The notes: generated from the sequence alone by a model not told the origin. Shown: positions 40,873-53,313, numbered from the stretch's first letter. The stretch: 64,000 bases of DNA from Karalla daura (GCA_029224185.1 CM055210.1:12277921-12341920); one strand, 5' to 3'. Numbers and translations are program-made.

Positions 40873-42386
40873 TCTCCTTCTAAAACCGGAGCTCCGAGGC
40901 CTGCCAGGGTGGGTGACGGAGACAAAAGCGCAGTTAAGCTGAGTGAAAGTTAATGCCCCAAGTTATGAATATTACCACCCCGCACAGGCTGGGTTTTTTT
41001 TTGTTTGTTTGTTTGTTTTATTTTCGTCCTAAAAGGCATCTGTTGATTCAGTTTATGTATACAGTAAAAACAACAAAAACAAAAAACGGGCTTAGAAGTT
41101 GCACAGCTTTCTCCGTCTTATCTCTCCTCGAGCTGGAGGAGTTAAGATGGCGGCTTATTCCTAAAGCACTTCACTTTTCCCACACCAATACCAACCCAAC
41201 CCCCCCCCCCCAGACCCCCCACCCCCACCCCCACCCCCGACACTCTATTTCGCTGCAGCGCTGATTACGCGCAGTGTTTACATATTCCATAGAGCACTGT
41301 GACAGAGATAAACCTCTCCTGATGCTTATCCCCTGGCCACAATGTGGAAACCACTAAGATATAATGTAAACCAAACGTCGCAGCTGCCCTTTCATGTCTC
41401 AAGTGCCAGTTCTGCGTGCTGAGCGAGAACTTCGAGAGCCGGGCTCTAAGTGGGCACTGGTTAAATTAAAAGTTATTACCGTCTTACTTTTTTCTCTCCT
41501 CTTTCCCCCTCTCTTGCTTGCTCTCTGTTTTAATGACGTTGGCGAGCTCTTTTCATAAGTGTATTCGCAGTCTTTTCACAAGCAAAGTGCGGAAACACGA
41601 GTGCGGCCCGGACTGAAAAGCGCTAAACCCGCATATTCGTGTTATTGTGCTTGTTTGGTGTATAAACGGTGAAAACGGTCCAAAGAAAGGCCGAGATAAG
41701 GGCCTCGAGTTCCTTTTTCCTCAACAGGAGTATCAAAAAAAAGTGTCAATATTGTCGAGTTTTGACTCCCGACGAGTGCTCGTTCCCACTCGAGAACGTT
41801 CCCAAGACGATCAGGAACTTTGAATGGTCCCAGACATGTACGAGGAGACGATGGAGGAGGAGGAGGAGGAGGTGGTGGGTCTCGTCTTTTGATTTGGAAG
41901 TGTGATTAATGATCCACACGTCAGCAAAACGGAGCGGTGGGAGCCGTCGCCCCTTTAAAGTAGGTTGTGGGGGGATTACACAAGGGGTAAGGGTAGGGGG
42001 GGGGCTCTGAGGACGTCTCGGCATTCCTCCTCCTCCTCCTCCTCCTCCTCCTCTTCCTCCCGCTCCGGGTATCGCTGTCAGTCCCCGACGGCGTGTGGTG
42101 TTATCACTCCCGAGGTCCTCCGCAGTAAATGTGTCACCGAGACATTGCGCCGGCCTAAAAATAAGACCCCCGGCTCCCCCCCCTCTCACCCCATCGTCTC
42201 CCTCCCTGAACGTGAAGTATAAAAGACGATTTCGTTATCGACGCTGACTTTGCATATCCCGCCGGGTCGTCCCAGCGCGCATGCGCCCGCGTCGACACGA
42301 ACGCACCCGGTGGCATTTACAGCCGGGAGCGCATGGGCTCCTCACATAGCACCTGCACCACACCCTTGTTTTATGAAGCACTGATG

Positions 42387-42417
<31 letters not shown>

Positions 42418-42589
42418 GCTGGACTTCTGCTCGGCACACATAGCTGGCTCCCAGGACACACACACACACACACAGTATGCACACACAGTGTCATACCATT
42501 ACGCCGGCCTGTACAGAACAGACTGTACTAGAGTCTGCCAAGGTGAACTGAGGCTGCAGTCTTCATCAGGTCGAGCCGGTTTTGCGATT
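38860..42589 (+). other. nfib: nfib intron 2, part 5
   Basis: Simple repeats include CT (39041-39072), GA (39571-39611 and 40806-40872), poly(T) near 40241-40258, CCCCCA (41200-41238) and TCC (42026-42058). The block at 42060-42330 is CpG-rich. No exon is recognised. Confidence 0.45.
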
Positions 42590-42616
42590 CCCCCCCCCCC
42601 CCCCCCCCCCCCCCCC
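42590..42616 (+). repeat. Poly(C) run of 27
   Basis: A pure C run, followed about 110 bp later by a (TCC)11 tract at 42725-42758. Confidence 0.9.
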
Positions 42617-42759
42617 GGAGCGGCCTCCGCTCGAAGTCCCGCTCGCTTCGCGTGCGAGAAAAAGCGAGTTACTTCTAGTAACGAAGTGCAAGTGTGGGTG
42701 TCTTCGACTTGTTTTCTTTCACCCCCTCCTCCTCCTCCTCCTCCTCCTCCTCCTCCTCG

Positions 42760-43558
42760 GAGTTGCCTCCATAAATCAAAAACTAATCCGGCGAGTGCGA
42801 GCTCATCCCTCTTAATTTGTTTGCCCGCTTTGCGTCCATTGAGATGTTTCTCCAGTGACATCTAAGCCATCGCGTCGAGGAGAGGAAAAAAAAAAACAAC
42901 AAAAAAAAAAAAAACAAAAAAGAAGGAAAAACCCAAGTGGCTTCTAATGCCCGGGCTGATTCTCCTCTGGTAGCTTGCTTTGATGATGCTCTCCGTATTA
43001 TGTCGGATGGGGCTATTTTTTTCCTCTTCCTCCTCCTCCTCCTCCTTCTTCTTCTTCTTCTTCTTCTTGTTTATGTAAAAATACATTGAGCGGCAACGAT
43101 AAGCGCCCCCCCCCCCTCCCTGTGTGAAATCTACAGTGTGGCCACTTGGGTAAAAAAAAAAAACTCGAGGCCTGCTTTAATCAAGACATGAGAATGACCC
43201 ACTTCATCTCAGGCTAATTTGTTTTTTTTCTCCTTTGTTTTCTCTATCTGTGGCACCGAAGAGCTGATTTCTCTCCCTTTTTTTTTTAACGTAAGCTCGA
43301 ATCAAAAGAGGATATGTGTCCGCTGAAGCGTCGGCCCGGTCCGGGTCCCCTTCGCTTTTTTCCATACTTGAGTGATAGCGGCCCGAATCACTTTGCAGGC
43401 CGCTGTTTTGCATGAAAGGAGGCCTAATCTGTTGTAAAGCACAGAAGTGGCCCTTTTTACGAGGTGCTAATGGCCTGCTAATTCTTGGTGGAAAGGCAAA
43501 AGTGACCGGTTCCTTCAGCCAGAGTGTTTACTACCTATTGCCCTTTGACCCCTTTTTT

Positions 43559-43596
<38 letters not shown>

Positions 43597-44339
43597 AGTC
43601 ACATGCCCTGCGAGTTCTGGCACCAGTGCCGTGCTTTAATGTATTATCGGACATGTCGATTCTGCATTCCTGCACTCGCTATAGCATCACTAATGGAGTT
43701 ACAGAACGTCCAGCGGCTTATTTACGTTATAAAAGCATCTTTTTATGTGCCGTAAAGTAGCGTATGATCCGTGATTTGTAAGGCCGTGTCGGAGGGGTTT
43801 TAATAGCGGCAAAAACTGCACAAGTTATTCTTTGTGCCCTTTAACTACTCATATCATTCATCCAGTTAATAGCCTGTCCTCCCCTTCTTTCCAAAGCCTT
43901 TTTTTTCCTTTTTTTTGGGGGGGGGGGGCGGTTTGTTTCAGATGCATTGACAAGGCCTTGTTGTCTTTATGGTTTCCTCCGGCGAAACGTGCGTAAACGT
44001 GCGGTCGGATAAAACGAGAGGTGATTTAGTGGCTCTCGTCACAATGCGGACCCCGCTCCTCCGGGCCGCCGCTTCCTACCTTTGTGTGGTCGAGGGCTTC
44101 GAGGGGCGCGGCAGCGGATACCCCCCCCCCCCCCCGTCCTCCTCCTCCCCCCTCCTCCCGGGGGGGTCCCGGCGGAGCTCGGACCGCTGGAAGGAAACCC
44201 GGTGTCAAAGGCGCTGCTCGCCCGAACCCTGCTCCTGTTATCTGACGATTAGAGAGAGAGAGGAGATGTCTAGCAAGTTGTTGTGTCTTTTGGGGGGTTT
44301 GTATGTAGTTTTGGAAGCTTCTTTAACTGTGTCTATGTT
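42760..44339 (+). other. nfib: nfib intron 2, part 6
   Basis: The segment has A-rich blocks (42887-42930), TCC/TTC repeats (43020-43069), a CT tract (43564-43595) and a 17-C run near 44119-44135. A complex AT-rich block at 43370-43470 with GTGCTAATGGCCTGCTAATTC could be regulatory. No exon is recognised. Confidence 0.4.
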
Positions 44340-44361
44340 GGGGGGGGGGGGGGGGGGGGGG
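44340..44361 (+). repeat. Poly(G) run of 22
   Basis: A pure G run, followed by further GGGG blocks to about 44398, so it is G-quadruplex prone. Confidence 0.9.
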
Positions 44362-44531
44362 TTGGAGGGGGTGGGGGACGGGGTTAGGGACGGGGACTGG
44401 TGGACAGAGGCAGGCCTCGAAGTGAAAGCAGCACAAAAACAAACAAGCGGTGCGCAGTGGAAACCTTGTTACGTGTGTCAGTGTGTGTGTGTGTGTGTGT
44501 GTGAGCGCGGCTGCATGGTTTCTTTCTCCTG

Positions 44532-44536
<5 letters not shown>

Positions 44537-44587
<51 letters not shown>

Positions 44588-44605
44588 TCTCGCTCTCTCT
44601 CTCTC
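44537..44605 (+). repeat. (CT)n tract, about 65 bp
   Basis: A long CT repeat with two single-base interruptions. It is preceded by a (GT)n tract at 44481-44503 and followed at 44752-44778 by a (CA)n tract. Confidence 0.9.
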
Positions 44606-45007
44606 CGCACAGGCCTCTCCTGTAACCTTGAGAGAAGCCCGCGCAGGCCCCCAAGTTCAACGAGTGCATGAGGCATATTTTCGCTGAGCGTGCTTGGACC
44701 GCCCCACTAAACCCCTCGACCCCCCCCACCCACCCCCCCACCCCCCCCCTCCACACACACACACACACACACACACACTCCCTCCCTCCGTCCTCACCAT
44801 ACATACAGCTTTTTCCCTCCTCCTCCTTCTCCTCCTCCTAAAGAGGACTCCCTGTAGGCCTCGCCTTTCACAGCGCCTGCAAAGGAAATACATTATGTGT
44901 AAAAAGAATTCCATATGGTGTCATACGATCTGTGTAATTCTCTCTCAATTGATAAAAAAAAAAAAGTCACCTTGTATGAACAATTCTGCCCTTTGTGAGG
45001 GGGGGGA

Positions 45008-45355
45008 AGTGTAGTCTCTGTACTGTACTGCATGTACTACCATGTAACATTTGGCCAAACTTTTTTTTTTCCTTTTCTACTCTACTTCAATCAGAATCAT
45101 ACAAAAAGAGCCAAAAGAGAAACCGCTGTGTACGTCCTACTACTACTACTACTACTACACACACACCTGTGATCAGATTCTTCTGGGTAGACTTCTGCAA
45201 GACTTGATAAGTAGTAGTGAAGAGAGAAGAGTCAGGGTGTGCAGTATGAAAGTGAAGGGACAGTAGTAGTAGCAGTAGTAGTTGTAGTAGTGTAGCCTTG
45301 GTACTGCACTGCACGTGACATTTGACCAACCTTTTTCTACTTCAGTCAGACGCAG
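45008..45355 (+). repeat. Two diverged direct copies flanking TAC and GTA repeats
   Basis: Copy one (45008 to about 45105) and copy two (45289 to about 45355) share AGTGTAG, GTACTGTACTGCATG or GTACTGCACTGCACG, then TAACATTTGGCCAAAC or TGACATTTGACCAACC, a poly(T) stretch and TCTACTTCAATCAGA or TCTACTTCAGTCAGA. The offset is 281 bp. Between them lie (TAC)n at 45138-45156 and (AGT)n at about 45261-45290. Confidence 0.7.
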
Positions 45356-45562
45356 ACTGTTTTATAGTTATTGTGCAAACCACAAAAGATAAGAGCTTTG
45401 GTTTCCAACACCTTTAGAAAGCACTCTGTATACCTGCGCTTGCACACACACACACACACCTGAGTGCAAATGCTCTCTCGAGATAAAGAGGTTGAAATTA
45501 CACAGACGAAGCAGCATAAGAAGAGTGTACAGTTCAGATATTACACATAGAGGCAGCAGCAT

Positions 45563-45563
45563 G

Positions 45564-45593
<30 letters not shown>
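45563..45593 (+). repeat. (GATA)7 repeat
   Basis: A short uninterrupted GATA repeat in nfib intron 2. Confidence 0.85.
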
Positions 45594-45595
<2 letters not shown>

Positions 45596-46635
45596 CACGT
45601 TATTGATTTAATATCTAATGTGAGATTTCAGTTCCAACCTACTTGATTCCAACCTACAAAAAAAGGACATTTTAATCTTTTTGCATTATTTTATGAATGA
45701 AAATAACCCGTAACATGTAAAAATAACCACATGTTGCAGCTTTAGCCATAAAACACATGTGGCACCAAGAGACACATAGGTGTGATAAATATTAAAAACT
45801 GTATAATAGTATTAACGATAATGCCCCCTAGTCCTGGCAAGTTAAACCGTTGGTACATTATACTAAAAACCATATTTAACGGTTGCACCTGCACCATCTG
45901 AACACGGGCAATGATGATTAATGAGAGAGAGAGAGAAAAGAAAAAACTCTCCCTCTGTGCCCTCGTCTTTGATAAATACCTGGAAGTCAGTTGTTGGCAG
46001 TTTTTCTGGAGGCGTGTCCCGCCATCAGCTGTTGGAGCTTAGAGCGAGGAGGCTGAGGTGAGGTTGGTGGTGTGTGTGTGTGTGTGTGGGTGGGTGGGTG
46101 GGGTGGGGGGGGTGAGTCTGTGGCAGTCCTACGGGTAGGCTGTTCCAGGTAAGAGCCCTGCCAAGTTCAAGTGGCTTGGACCGAGCCCTGCACCGCAAAA
46201 GGGGAAGTGTTTCCGCGGGGCTGCCAACGTGCGCCTTTTTGTTTTTTTCTCATCGTGACTGTTGTGCTGGCGGTGGTAGGGAAATCCATGCCAAGCCCGC
46301 AGGGAATATGTAAATATATATATATATATATATATGAAAGAAACAAAAAGCAGGAATACGTTGGCAGCGTGTGTGTGTGTGTGTGTATAGATATGTAGAT
46401 GCTTGCCAGGAAAGCGGGGATTATAGAATCAGAGGCGGCGATGCGGCTTTGATATTCCCTCCCCGTTCCCCACGATTGCGATGCCGCAGCCAGTAACAAG
46501 AGATAGTGTTTTTATGGCCCTTGGACGGATTCCACGCCAAATGCTGCGCAGCTATAACGTTAAATCCACTCGTGTTTGCAGATCTCTACTCGAATAATGC
46601 GCCCGCCAAGAGAAGAAAGAAAAAAGAAAGAAACC

Positions 46636-47140
46636 GAGGCGGTGCTTTTGCTCGTAACGTGTTTTTCGCTGTGTGATAACGGTCTGAGAAGACAAAAGAC
46701 GGACGGGTTGACAAGTATTTTATCAGAAATGTGTGATTTTCAATGCATCAGACTGTTATTTCATCCATTCATTATCTTACCTGCTTTGTACTCTGACGTA
46801 GTCCCAGGAGTCTATATCCAGCTCTCATAGGGCAAAGGCAGCGAACACACACACACACCATTAACTCTCATATTCACACCTAGGGGCAGTTTAGAGTCTC
46901 CGATCCACCTAAACATGCTTGTTTTTGACTTGCAAAAACCCACTCAGACACAGAAAGACCCTCGGTCCAATGGAGGGGTCAAACCCAGGTCACAGTAACC
47001 ACGTCAGCCATCTGAATAATGAACAATCTGCGTGGTGCTTTTACTTACAACTTCACTGCATGATAACTGTCTGAGGTTGTAAAGATGGACAGGAGCAACA
47101 ACAGATGGATTAAAAAGCATTTTATTAGACATTCAAATCA
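46636..47140 (+). repeat. Two diverged direct copies of a roughly 110-bp segment around a SINE-like repeat
   Basis: Copy one (46636-46750) and copy two (47030-47140) share GGTGCTTTTGCTCGTAAC or GGTGCTTTTACTTACAAC, TGTGATAACGGTCTGAG or CATGATAACTGTCTGAG, GACGGAC or GATGGAC, and ATTTTATCAGA or ATTTTATTAGA. The offset is 394 bp. Each copy is followed by SINE-like sequence, so the duplicated unit may have included that insertion. Confidence 0.7.
46762..47015 (+). mobile_element. Fish L2/SINE-like repeat, fairly complete copy
   Basis: In order it has CATCCATTCATTATCTTACC, GGAGTCTATATCCAGCTCTC, a CA block, TTCACACCTAGGGGCAGTTT, AGAGTCTCCGATCCACC, AAACATGCTTGTTTTTGACT, CCCACTCAGACACAG and GGGGTCAAACCCAGG. 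This is the layout of a highly abundant teleost repeat. The family name is not certain from memory. Confidence 0.7.
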
Positions 47141-47160
47141 TTTTGTAACACTGATATGGG

Positions 47161-47245
47161 ACTCAAGCCCCTCTCACATAATGGGAGAACGTGCAGGATT
47201 TGAACCAGATCCTCCTTGTTGTGATGTCTATTGCCCAATCGAATA
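47161..47245 (+). mobile_element. 3' fragment of the same fish repeat
   Basis: GGGAGAACGTGCAGGATTTG followed by AACCAGATCCTCCTTGTTGT is the tail of the repeat family seen at 33470 and 46762. Confidence 0.55.
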
Positions 47246-49090
47246 TCATCAAATATAGAGAGATAAAGTTGAGGCTGGTTGTTTAAAAGGAAAAGGGCTG
47301 AATTTATGCGGGAGGAAAGAAAGTGTAAGCGATCATTTTAAAGGGCTCGCGGACACCTGGAAGCAATCATTGCAAATGACAGCAGTGTTATATTTCTGTT
47401 GACAATCGACTGCACCAATAAGAGTTTAAAGAGGAGGAGGAGGAGGGTTGGAAATGGAAAGGATGTGCGTGAGTATGTATATTTTTGTGCCGTTGGTGGT
47501 GTCGTCTGATGGGGTGGGGGGTGGGGGGTGGGGGGGGGGGGTCGAGTGGCAGTCAAAAAGTCGCCGCTCGGAGTCGACTTGTGCCAGAAACATTAAACAC
47601 AAGCAGACCGTGCCGTGCACGCTCTCCTTAGTCGAACCAGGGCAGAACAGGAACTGCCCCTCTCCTCGTCCTCCCTGCAGTTCGCCCTCCCACCCCCACC
47701 CCCCCGCCCGCCCGCCCGCCCGATCTCAGTGAATGAACTTTTGGCATCTCAGATAAAGTGAAAACAACATGCTTGGGCGAGTGGGAAAGCGAGGGGCTGC
47801 GGGAGCTGGCTGCGAGGCGGGTGTAAAGGCCCCTGCGGCGTGGCCCTGAGTGGACAGATCCTGGCAGGCGGAGGAAGTGGAGGAAGCGGCGCTGGGAAAG
47901 GGTTATATGGGTTGGTTTGGTGGGAGGCGGCAACAGAAGGGGGGGAATTCCTGTTCCTGAAACTGAAAAAGTGATGGAAAAAGTGACTCCTGGATCTCGC
48001 TCATGCCGCTCCGTGTCAAAACAGCCGAGCCGCTGCCGTCATCTGTGCAAATATTTCAAGAGATTATGCTTCGAGAGCCTCGTGGGAAAGGCCGGAGCAG
48101 CGGCGAGAGGACAGCTCGACTTTAGCAGAAAGACCCACCACCACCACCACCACCACCTCCTCCTATCCTCCGCTCCTTAACTGTATCACAGCAAGAATAC
48201 GACCTGTAATATTCATGCGGCAAACAAACAGACAAAACCTGCTAGGTGAGGCCCGATGACATATGCCGTTGTTCTGGCGTATCATCCTAGCATTTTGGCA
48301 ACAACCCAGACATAATTTGAACACAAAGCCCCTTTTACGTCCTGGTCTTCAAAACCATGCCATTGCCCGAGGACGCGGCATGTGTGCGCGTGCCCCGTGT
48401 GCACACCTTTGTCCCGCGCCGTTTGCTCAATTTCCAACACGCACTGTGCAAATTTGATTTCCACCAGCTCAATACTTGCAAGAGTGGATAATGACTCTCT
48501 CTCTCTCTTTCTCTCTCTCTCTCTTTATCCTAAAACCACGCTGATGTAATGCTTCTCACGACCGCACCACGTGACCAAAACAGCGCGGCCACCTCTTCTG
48601 GATGTCACGCTCTTGCCGTTTTCATTGTTTAAACAACAAGGATATGAAATTAATTTAGCGCCACTCCTCCTCTTTCCCACTGTAAACTGGCGCTGAGCAG
48701 CCAAACCACATGTTGTTATTGTTGCAGTGGCAGAGGGGGCTGCCCCAGCAGGCCTTTACTAGCACAGAACAGATCCACTCTCTGTTTTTTTGCCAGAAAT
48801 GTGGAATAGACTCCCTCTCTCTCTCTCTCTCTCTCTCGCTCGCTTTTAGCCCGCACACTTTAAGTGTGATTTATCAATCGCACGCTTGTGGCAGCGGCAA
48901 AGGGAATACTCCGTTAAACCTGAGAGATTAGATTTGCATTCAGATCCCGTGTTAGAGACGGAGATGTTTTGTCATGATTATACGCCGCTTTTGTTGTGGC
49001 AAGTGACAGGCCGTTGACTCCGCTCGCCGCGTCTCGCCGCATGTTTGGGTTTGAATCGCGCATCTGGGACCGTGCAGAGCGAGGACGAGC

Positions 49091-49141
<51 letters not shown>

Positions 49142-50600
49142 GCACCTTAACTGCTGTTCGCCGGATCTCTCCAGACGTTTGTCGGGGTCCACCAGGAGCG
49201 GAGGAGCTCCACAGTCTCTGGATGGCTGCCAACGCTCTGACCTTGTGGCGGGCACAGCCGCTGTCACTCCTCTTGAGTTATGTGAGAACCTGTTTTATGA
49301 TGCTGTTTTTTTTTCCCCCTCTCTCTCTCTCTCGCGCTCTTTTAAAACCGACGCCGCTCTGCATCTACTGACTACGCCGCCACGCCGAACCAGTACTCGC
49401 TGTACCTGGCGCTGCGATCCGACGACTCCCCAACACTCTCTCTCTTTCTTTTTTTTACAGGAGTCGTGGTTTTTGGTGGAAATTACCCCCATAATTTGCC
49501 CTAAAAAAACCTGTTCTCCCTTGGTTTTGTGCCAGTGGAGACACCCCAATCCCCCCTCCCCCACCCCTCCCTCTTCCCCCATTACTCAGATGCTTTGATT
49601 TGGGCCGGTTCTGACTGGGGGCCTCCGAGAGCCCCCCGTCTCCCAGGCTCATTAACGGGCAAGGAGGGGTTTTTACTGGCCATGCGGCAGGCAGCCGGCG
49701 TTTTAAACCCCCAAAAAGAAAAAACCTCTCCTCCGTCGGGCCCCCGCCCCATCTGAGCAGCGTTACCCCCAGAAGAGTTAAAACATCTTTCCATCATTAC
49801 CGCACGACTGGGAGTCTGAAGTGCAGAGAGGTTGTGGGCATTATTGGCAAGCGAGGCGCTTTGCAGATTGGGTCTCTTTACACCTTGCTGCACATGTGGT
49901 ACACAAGTAAACATCTAATCCGGGACTCGAGTTCGCACGCAGGAATGCCACAATACCAGTAAGAGAATGAAAAGTCGGACCGTGACCTGAAAGCAAAAAA
50001 CGAGCCTGGCGTCACGTTAGCATTGAAGCTAACAGAGCACGGTCTTCTCAAACTGTCAGGGTAATGTAGGGTCCCAGCTGCAGGTACAGACCGTGGTGAT
50101 CTTGGTGTAACTTCTAATGCATGAGTCTCCAATCTGTTCCACAGATTACAGGTTTTTGTTCCAACCGAGCAGACTTGACTCGTTTAATTAGCTGATCTCC
50201 ATCTTCGGGCGGTCGATCGGTCAAACTGCGTGCTCTCGATTGGTTGGAACATCCCGAGGTGGAATGTGCGCTGTTCTAATAGGTTATATCAATGGGTTTT
50301 AACCTCTACTGACGGTCTAGAATGTGTGAAACACATGTCAACCTCAACTTTAACTCCATTTGAAGTACCATTTCATAACAATCTTATCTCAAGGCGCTGA
50401 ACATAAACTAACAACATAAACAAAGCAGAGACCAGCAAAACCACTATTGATCTTTTTGCCGCCTGTAGCTGTAGTTCACGTCTCTTTTTGCTTTTTCTGG
50501 ATCTTCTTCTGAATGTTATCAAGATGTGACCATCTGTTTGCACATTTTAGTCAAGTCCCTCTCTATCTAAGAATCTCTCGAGGCCCAAATGTCTCCTCTC
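47246..50600 (+). other. nfib: nfib intron 2, part 7
   Basis: Repeats include G-rich sequence (47511-47541), a (CCCG)n tract (47703-47721), a (CAC)n tract (48137-48156), CT tracts (48493-48523 and 48812-48837) and a 40-bp (CT)n tract (49097-49136). The rest is complex, with no exon recognised. Confidence 0.45.
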
Positions 50601-50619
50601 CTAAGATAGAATAGCAAAT

Positions 50620-50810
50620 GGACTGGTTCTCATACAGTGCTTTTGTACTCTTCATGACCACTCAAAATGCTTTACAGACATGTCATTCCCACCTAACTTC
50701 GTCTGATAATCTGGGGTTCAGTATCTCGACCAAGACTGGTCTGGGATCCAACCACCTACCATCAGATCCCTAGATGACCACTCTCCCCTTGAGCCACAGT
50801 CACTCTAAGT
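50620..50810 (+). mobile_element. Degenerate dispersed fish repeat (CACTCAAA/GCTTTACA type)
   Basis: ATACAGTGCTTTTGTACTCT, GACCACTCAAAATGCTTTAC, GGGGTTCAGTATCTCGACCA and CTTGAGCCACAGTC follow the order of a common teleost dispersed repeat (GCGCTTTTCTAGTC, ACGACCACTCAAAGCGCTTT, TCTTGCCCAAGGACAC, CTGAGCCACAG). It is heavily mutated. Confidence 0.55.
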
Positions 50811-52016
50811 CAAACTTTCACCTTCTCCCATCTCTGAACTCTTCTTCAAACCCAGTACTTCTTACACTATTGCACTCTCATCCCTCGGTAGTCGTCTGAA
50901 CAATGCAGATTTTTTGTGTGTGTGTGTTTTCCTCCTTCCACGTAAGTCGTTTCGGATAAGAGCATCTGTTAAATGACTGAATGTAAATGTCGGAGCGGAC
51001 CAGATCAGACAGTTAACGCCAGCTTTCGGGCACTTGACAGGCTCCGGTGCTCCGCTAAAGGCAGATTTTGCTCGAGCTCTATCTATCCGTGATGCGTGTC
51101 TGGAAAAAAAAAAGGAAGAAAGAAGGACAACAGGAAGAGCCAGAACAGCTCAGGAAGGAGCAAAGATGCTGCGGCACAGTAGCCGCACAAAAAAAAAAAA
51201 TCTGCAAGAGTGCGCTCATTTGCACCTGCCGCCTCATTCCCTACTGGAGTTGTAATGGCAAAAATAAACTGGCTCGACATCTGTTGGCAATGTCAGTAGT
51301 CTGTTTTTATGCTTGTAATGACACATTAAACTCTGTGGTTGATCCCCCCCCCCTCCTCCTCCTCCCTCCTCCCTCCTCCTTCCTCCTCCTCCTCCCCCTC
51401 CTCTCCACCCTATGTCCCATTCCAGGGGAGCAGTGCCAGCAAAAATCGTCTGAATGAGTGCACGCTTTGTTTTCTTTGTCTGTTTTGGGCCAAGATCTGG
51501 TCTTAGATGTGGTGGCATTCTATGATCGGATAATTCCCTTCCTCCCTCCCTCTCCCCTCTCCTTCTCCCAGTATAAGGTGTGTGTGTGTGTGCTTGTGTG
51601 TGTGTGTGCGCGTCTCACCGCTGCTCGCTTGGCAGAGCGCTGGGAGTGCAAACAGTGGCGACGGGTGGCAGGGATCCTCGGTGGCCTCTCGCCCAGCTGG
51701 AGTGGAGCCATTTGCCCTGTGAGGGAGCACCCAGTCAGTCGCCCTGGCTCGGCCCGCGCGCTCTCGCCACCGAGGAAACTCCTCTTGGCTGAGGCCTGAC
51801 GCCGCCGCGTAAGCGCTGACAATCACTGACACATCACTGGCAGAGGCCTGGCGAGCGGCGCAAACACCCCCCCCTCCTCCTCCCACACTCCCCCCCACCA
51901 CAGAGTCAAAAATCTACACGACCCACGCCTCTGAGATGACGGGGCTAAAAAAGCTGCGCTCTTGGAGCTTCAGCATTATAATGCGAGAGGTTTTCTTTCT
52001 TTCTCTTTCTCTACTG

Positions 52017-52195
52017 TAGAGCTGCAACAAGTAGTTGATCGCTAGACTTCTGATCAACTTAGGAAACAGTCGAGAAGTGTTTTAATCAATGATCAGCTGA
52101 CTTTTTTTTTGGAGAAATTCAGTCAAAATGTGAATATTTTGTAGTTACTGTAGTGTTAGCATAAACAGAACAAACATATAGATAACTACATTGAC

Positions 52196-52265
<70 letters not shown>

Positions 52266-52303
52266 GTAGGTAGGTAGGTAGGTAGGTAGGTAGGTAGGTA
52301 GGG

Positions 52304-52369
<66 letters not shown>

Positions 52370-52427
52370 GTAGGTAGGTAGGTAGGTAGGTAGGTAGGTA
52401 GGTAGGTAGGTAGGTAGGTAGGTAGGG

Positions 52428-52464
<37 letters not shown>

Positions 52465-52768
52465 CTTCAATAGGAGTTTTCATTTCCAGACTATAGCAAC
52501 GACCTAAGTCGTGTTGAAAGAAGTCAATTTTTAAGCCTTTAAAAACATTTTAATCAAAAAAAAAAATCTCCGATCTCAACCTCCTTAAATGTGAACGTTT
52601 TCTGGCTTCTTTTGTCCTCCATGGCAGAAATTTGAATGGCATCGAGTAGAGCGCGTTCAAAGACCTTTGCTTCGCCTTCCTGAAGCAGGCATTTAACATT
52701 TTGACTGTTTTGTGTCATTTTATAAACCAGACAACTCATCGATGAATTGAGAAATCTATCGACCGCAG

Positions 52769-52771
<3 letters not shown>
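52017..52771 (+). mobile_element. TIR-type non-autonomous DNA-element-like repeat, interrupted by a microsatellite
   Basis: The left end AGAGCTGCAACAAGTAGTTG and the right end ATCGACCGCAGCTCT are inverted versions of AGAGCTGCA. The right part has AATGTGAACGTTTTCTGGCT, TTTTGTCCTCCATGGCAG, ATTTTATAAACCAGACAACT and CATCGATGAATTGAGAAA. This is the order of a widespread teleost repeat with ATCGATTAATCGA-rich ends. The middle is split by the (GATA)n(GGTA)n array. Confidence 0.6.
52197..52464 (+). repeat. Phased (GATA)n(GGTA)n compound microsatellite
   Basis: Counted structure: (GATA)17 (GGTA)9 GGGA (GATA)16 (GGTA)14 GGGA (GATA)9, 268 bp with no other interruption. The GGGA tetramer marks the end of each GGTA block, so the array looks like a duplicated higher-order unit rather than random point changes. 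Confidence 0.95.
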
Positions 52772-52809
<38 letters not shown>

Positions 52810-53282
52810 TCTTTGTGTCCTGGTTGTTATAGTTACAACTGATACACGTATACGTCCGCGTTGAACTTTGAAAACCGCAAAAACTTGGCGGCTAAAACCG
52901 TGCTAAGCCTGGCGAGGATCACAACCGCGCTGTCCCTGAACTGTGATCCGAGGGCCGGCTCGTCTCTCTGGGGAGAGCGGGGAATTTCCCAGACACCCCC
53001 CCCCCCCTTCCCTCCCCGCTCCCCTTCCCACTCCCAGTCCCAGTCCCACTCCCACTCCCTCCCTTCCAGACCAGACCAGTCGAGACGTGCAGGTCTGAAC
53101 CCTCTCTCTGTGTTTCTGGCCTCCCATGCCCATTGCCACTCAAGCAGCGGGGGTCCGGTGCATTTGTCTCATAATTATCCGACGGGATGGGGGGGTTCAG
53201 AAGATGAAAGAGGCGAATCACAGAGCTCCTCTGTCAAAGGTCTGTCTGCCTGACTGGGGGGTTTCGGATCTATCTCCCTCGT

Positions 53283-53313
<31 letters not shown>

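Noticed and set aside
43969..44625. 218-residue plus-strand open frame
   Set aside because: It crosses poly(C), poly(G), GT and CT runs; nothing in it resembles a protein domain.
52197..52464. Regular repeat array that might be taken for a CRISPR
   Set aside because: Units are 4 bp with no spacers, in a vertebrate intron.
52145..52483. Long minus-strand open frames of repeated YLSIYLSI and YLPTYLPT
   Set aside because: They are direct translations of the (GATA)n(GGTA)n microsatellite and have no gene structure.
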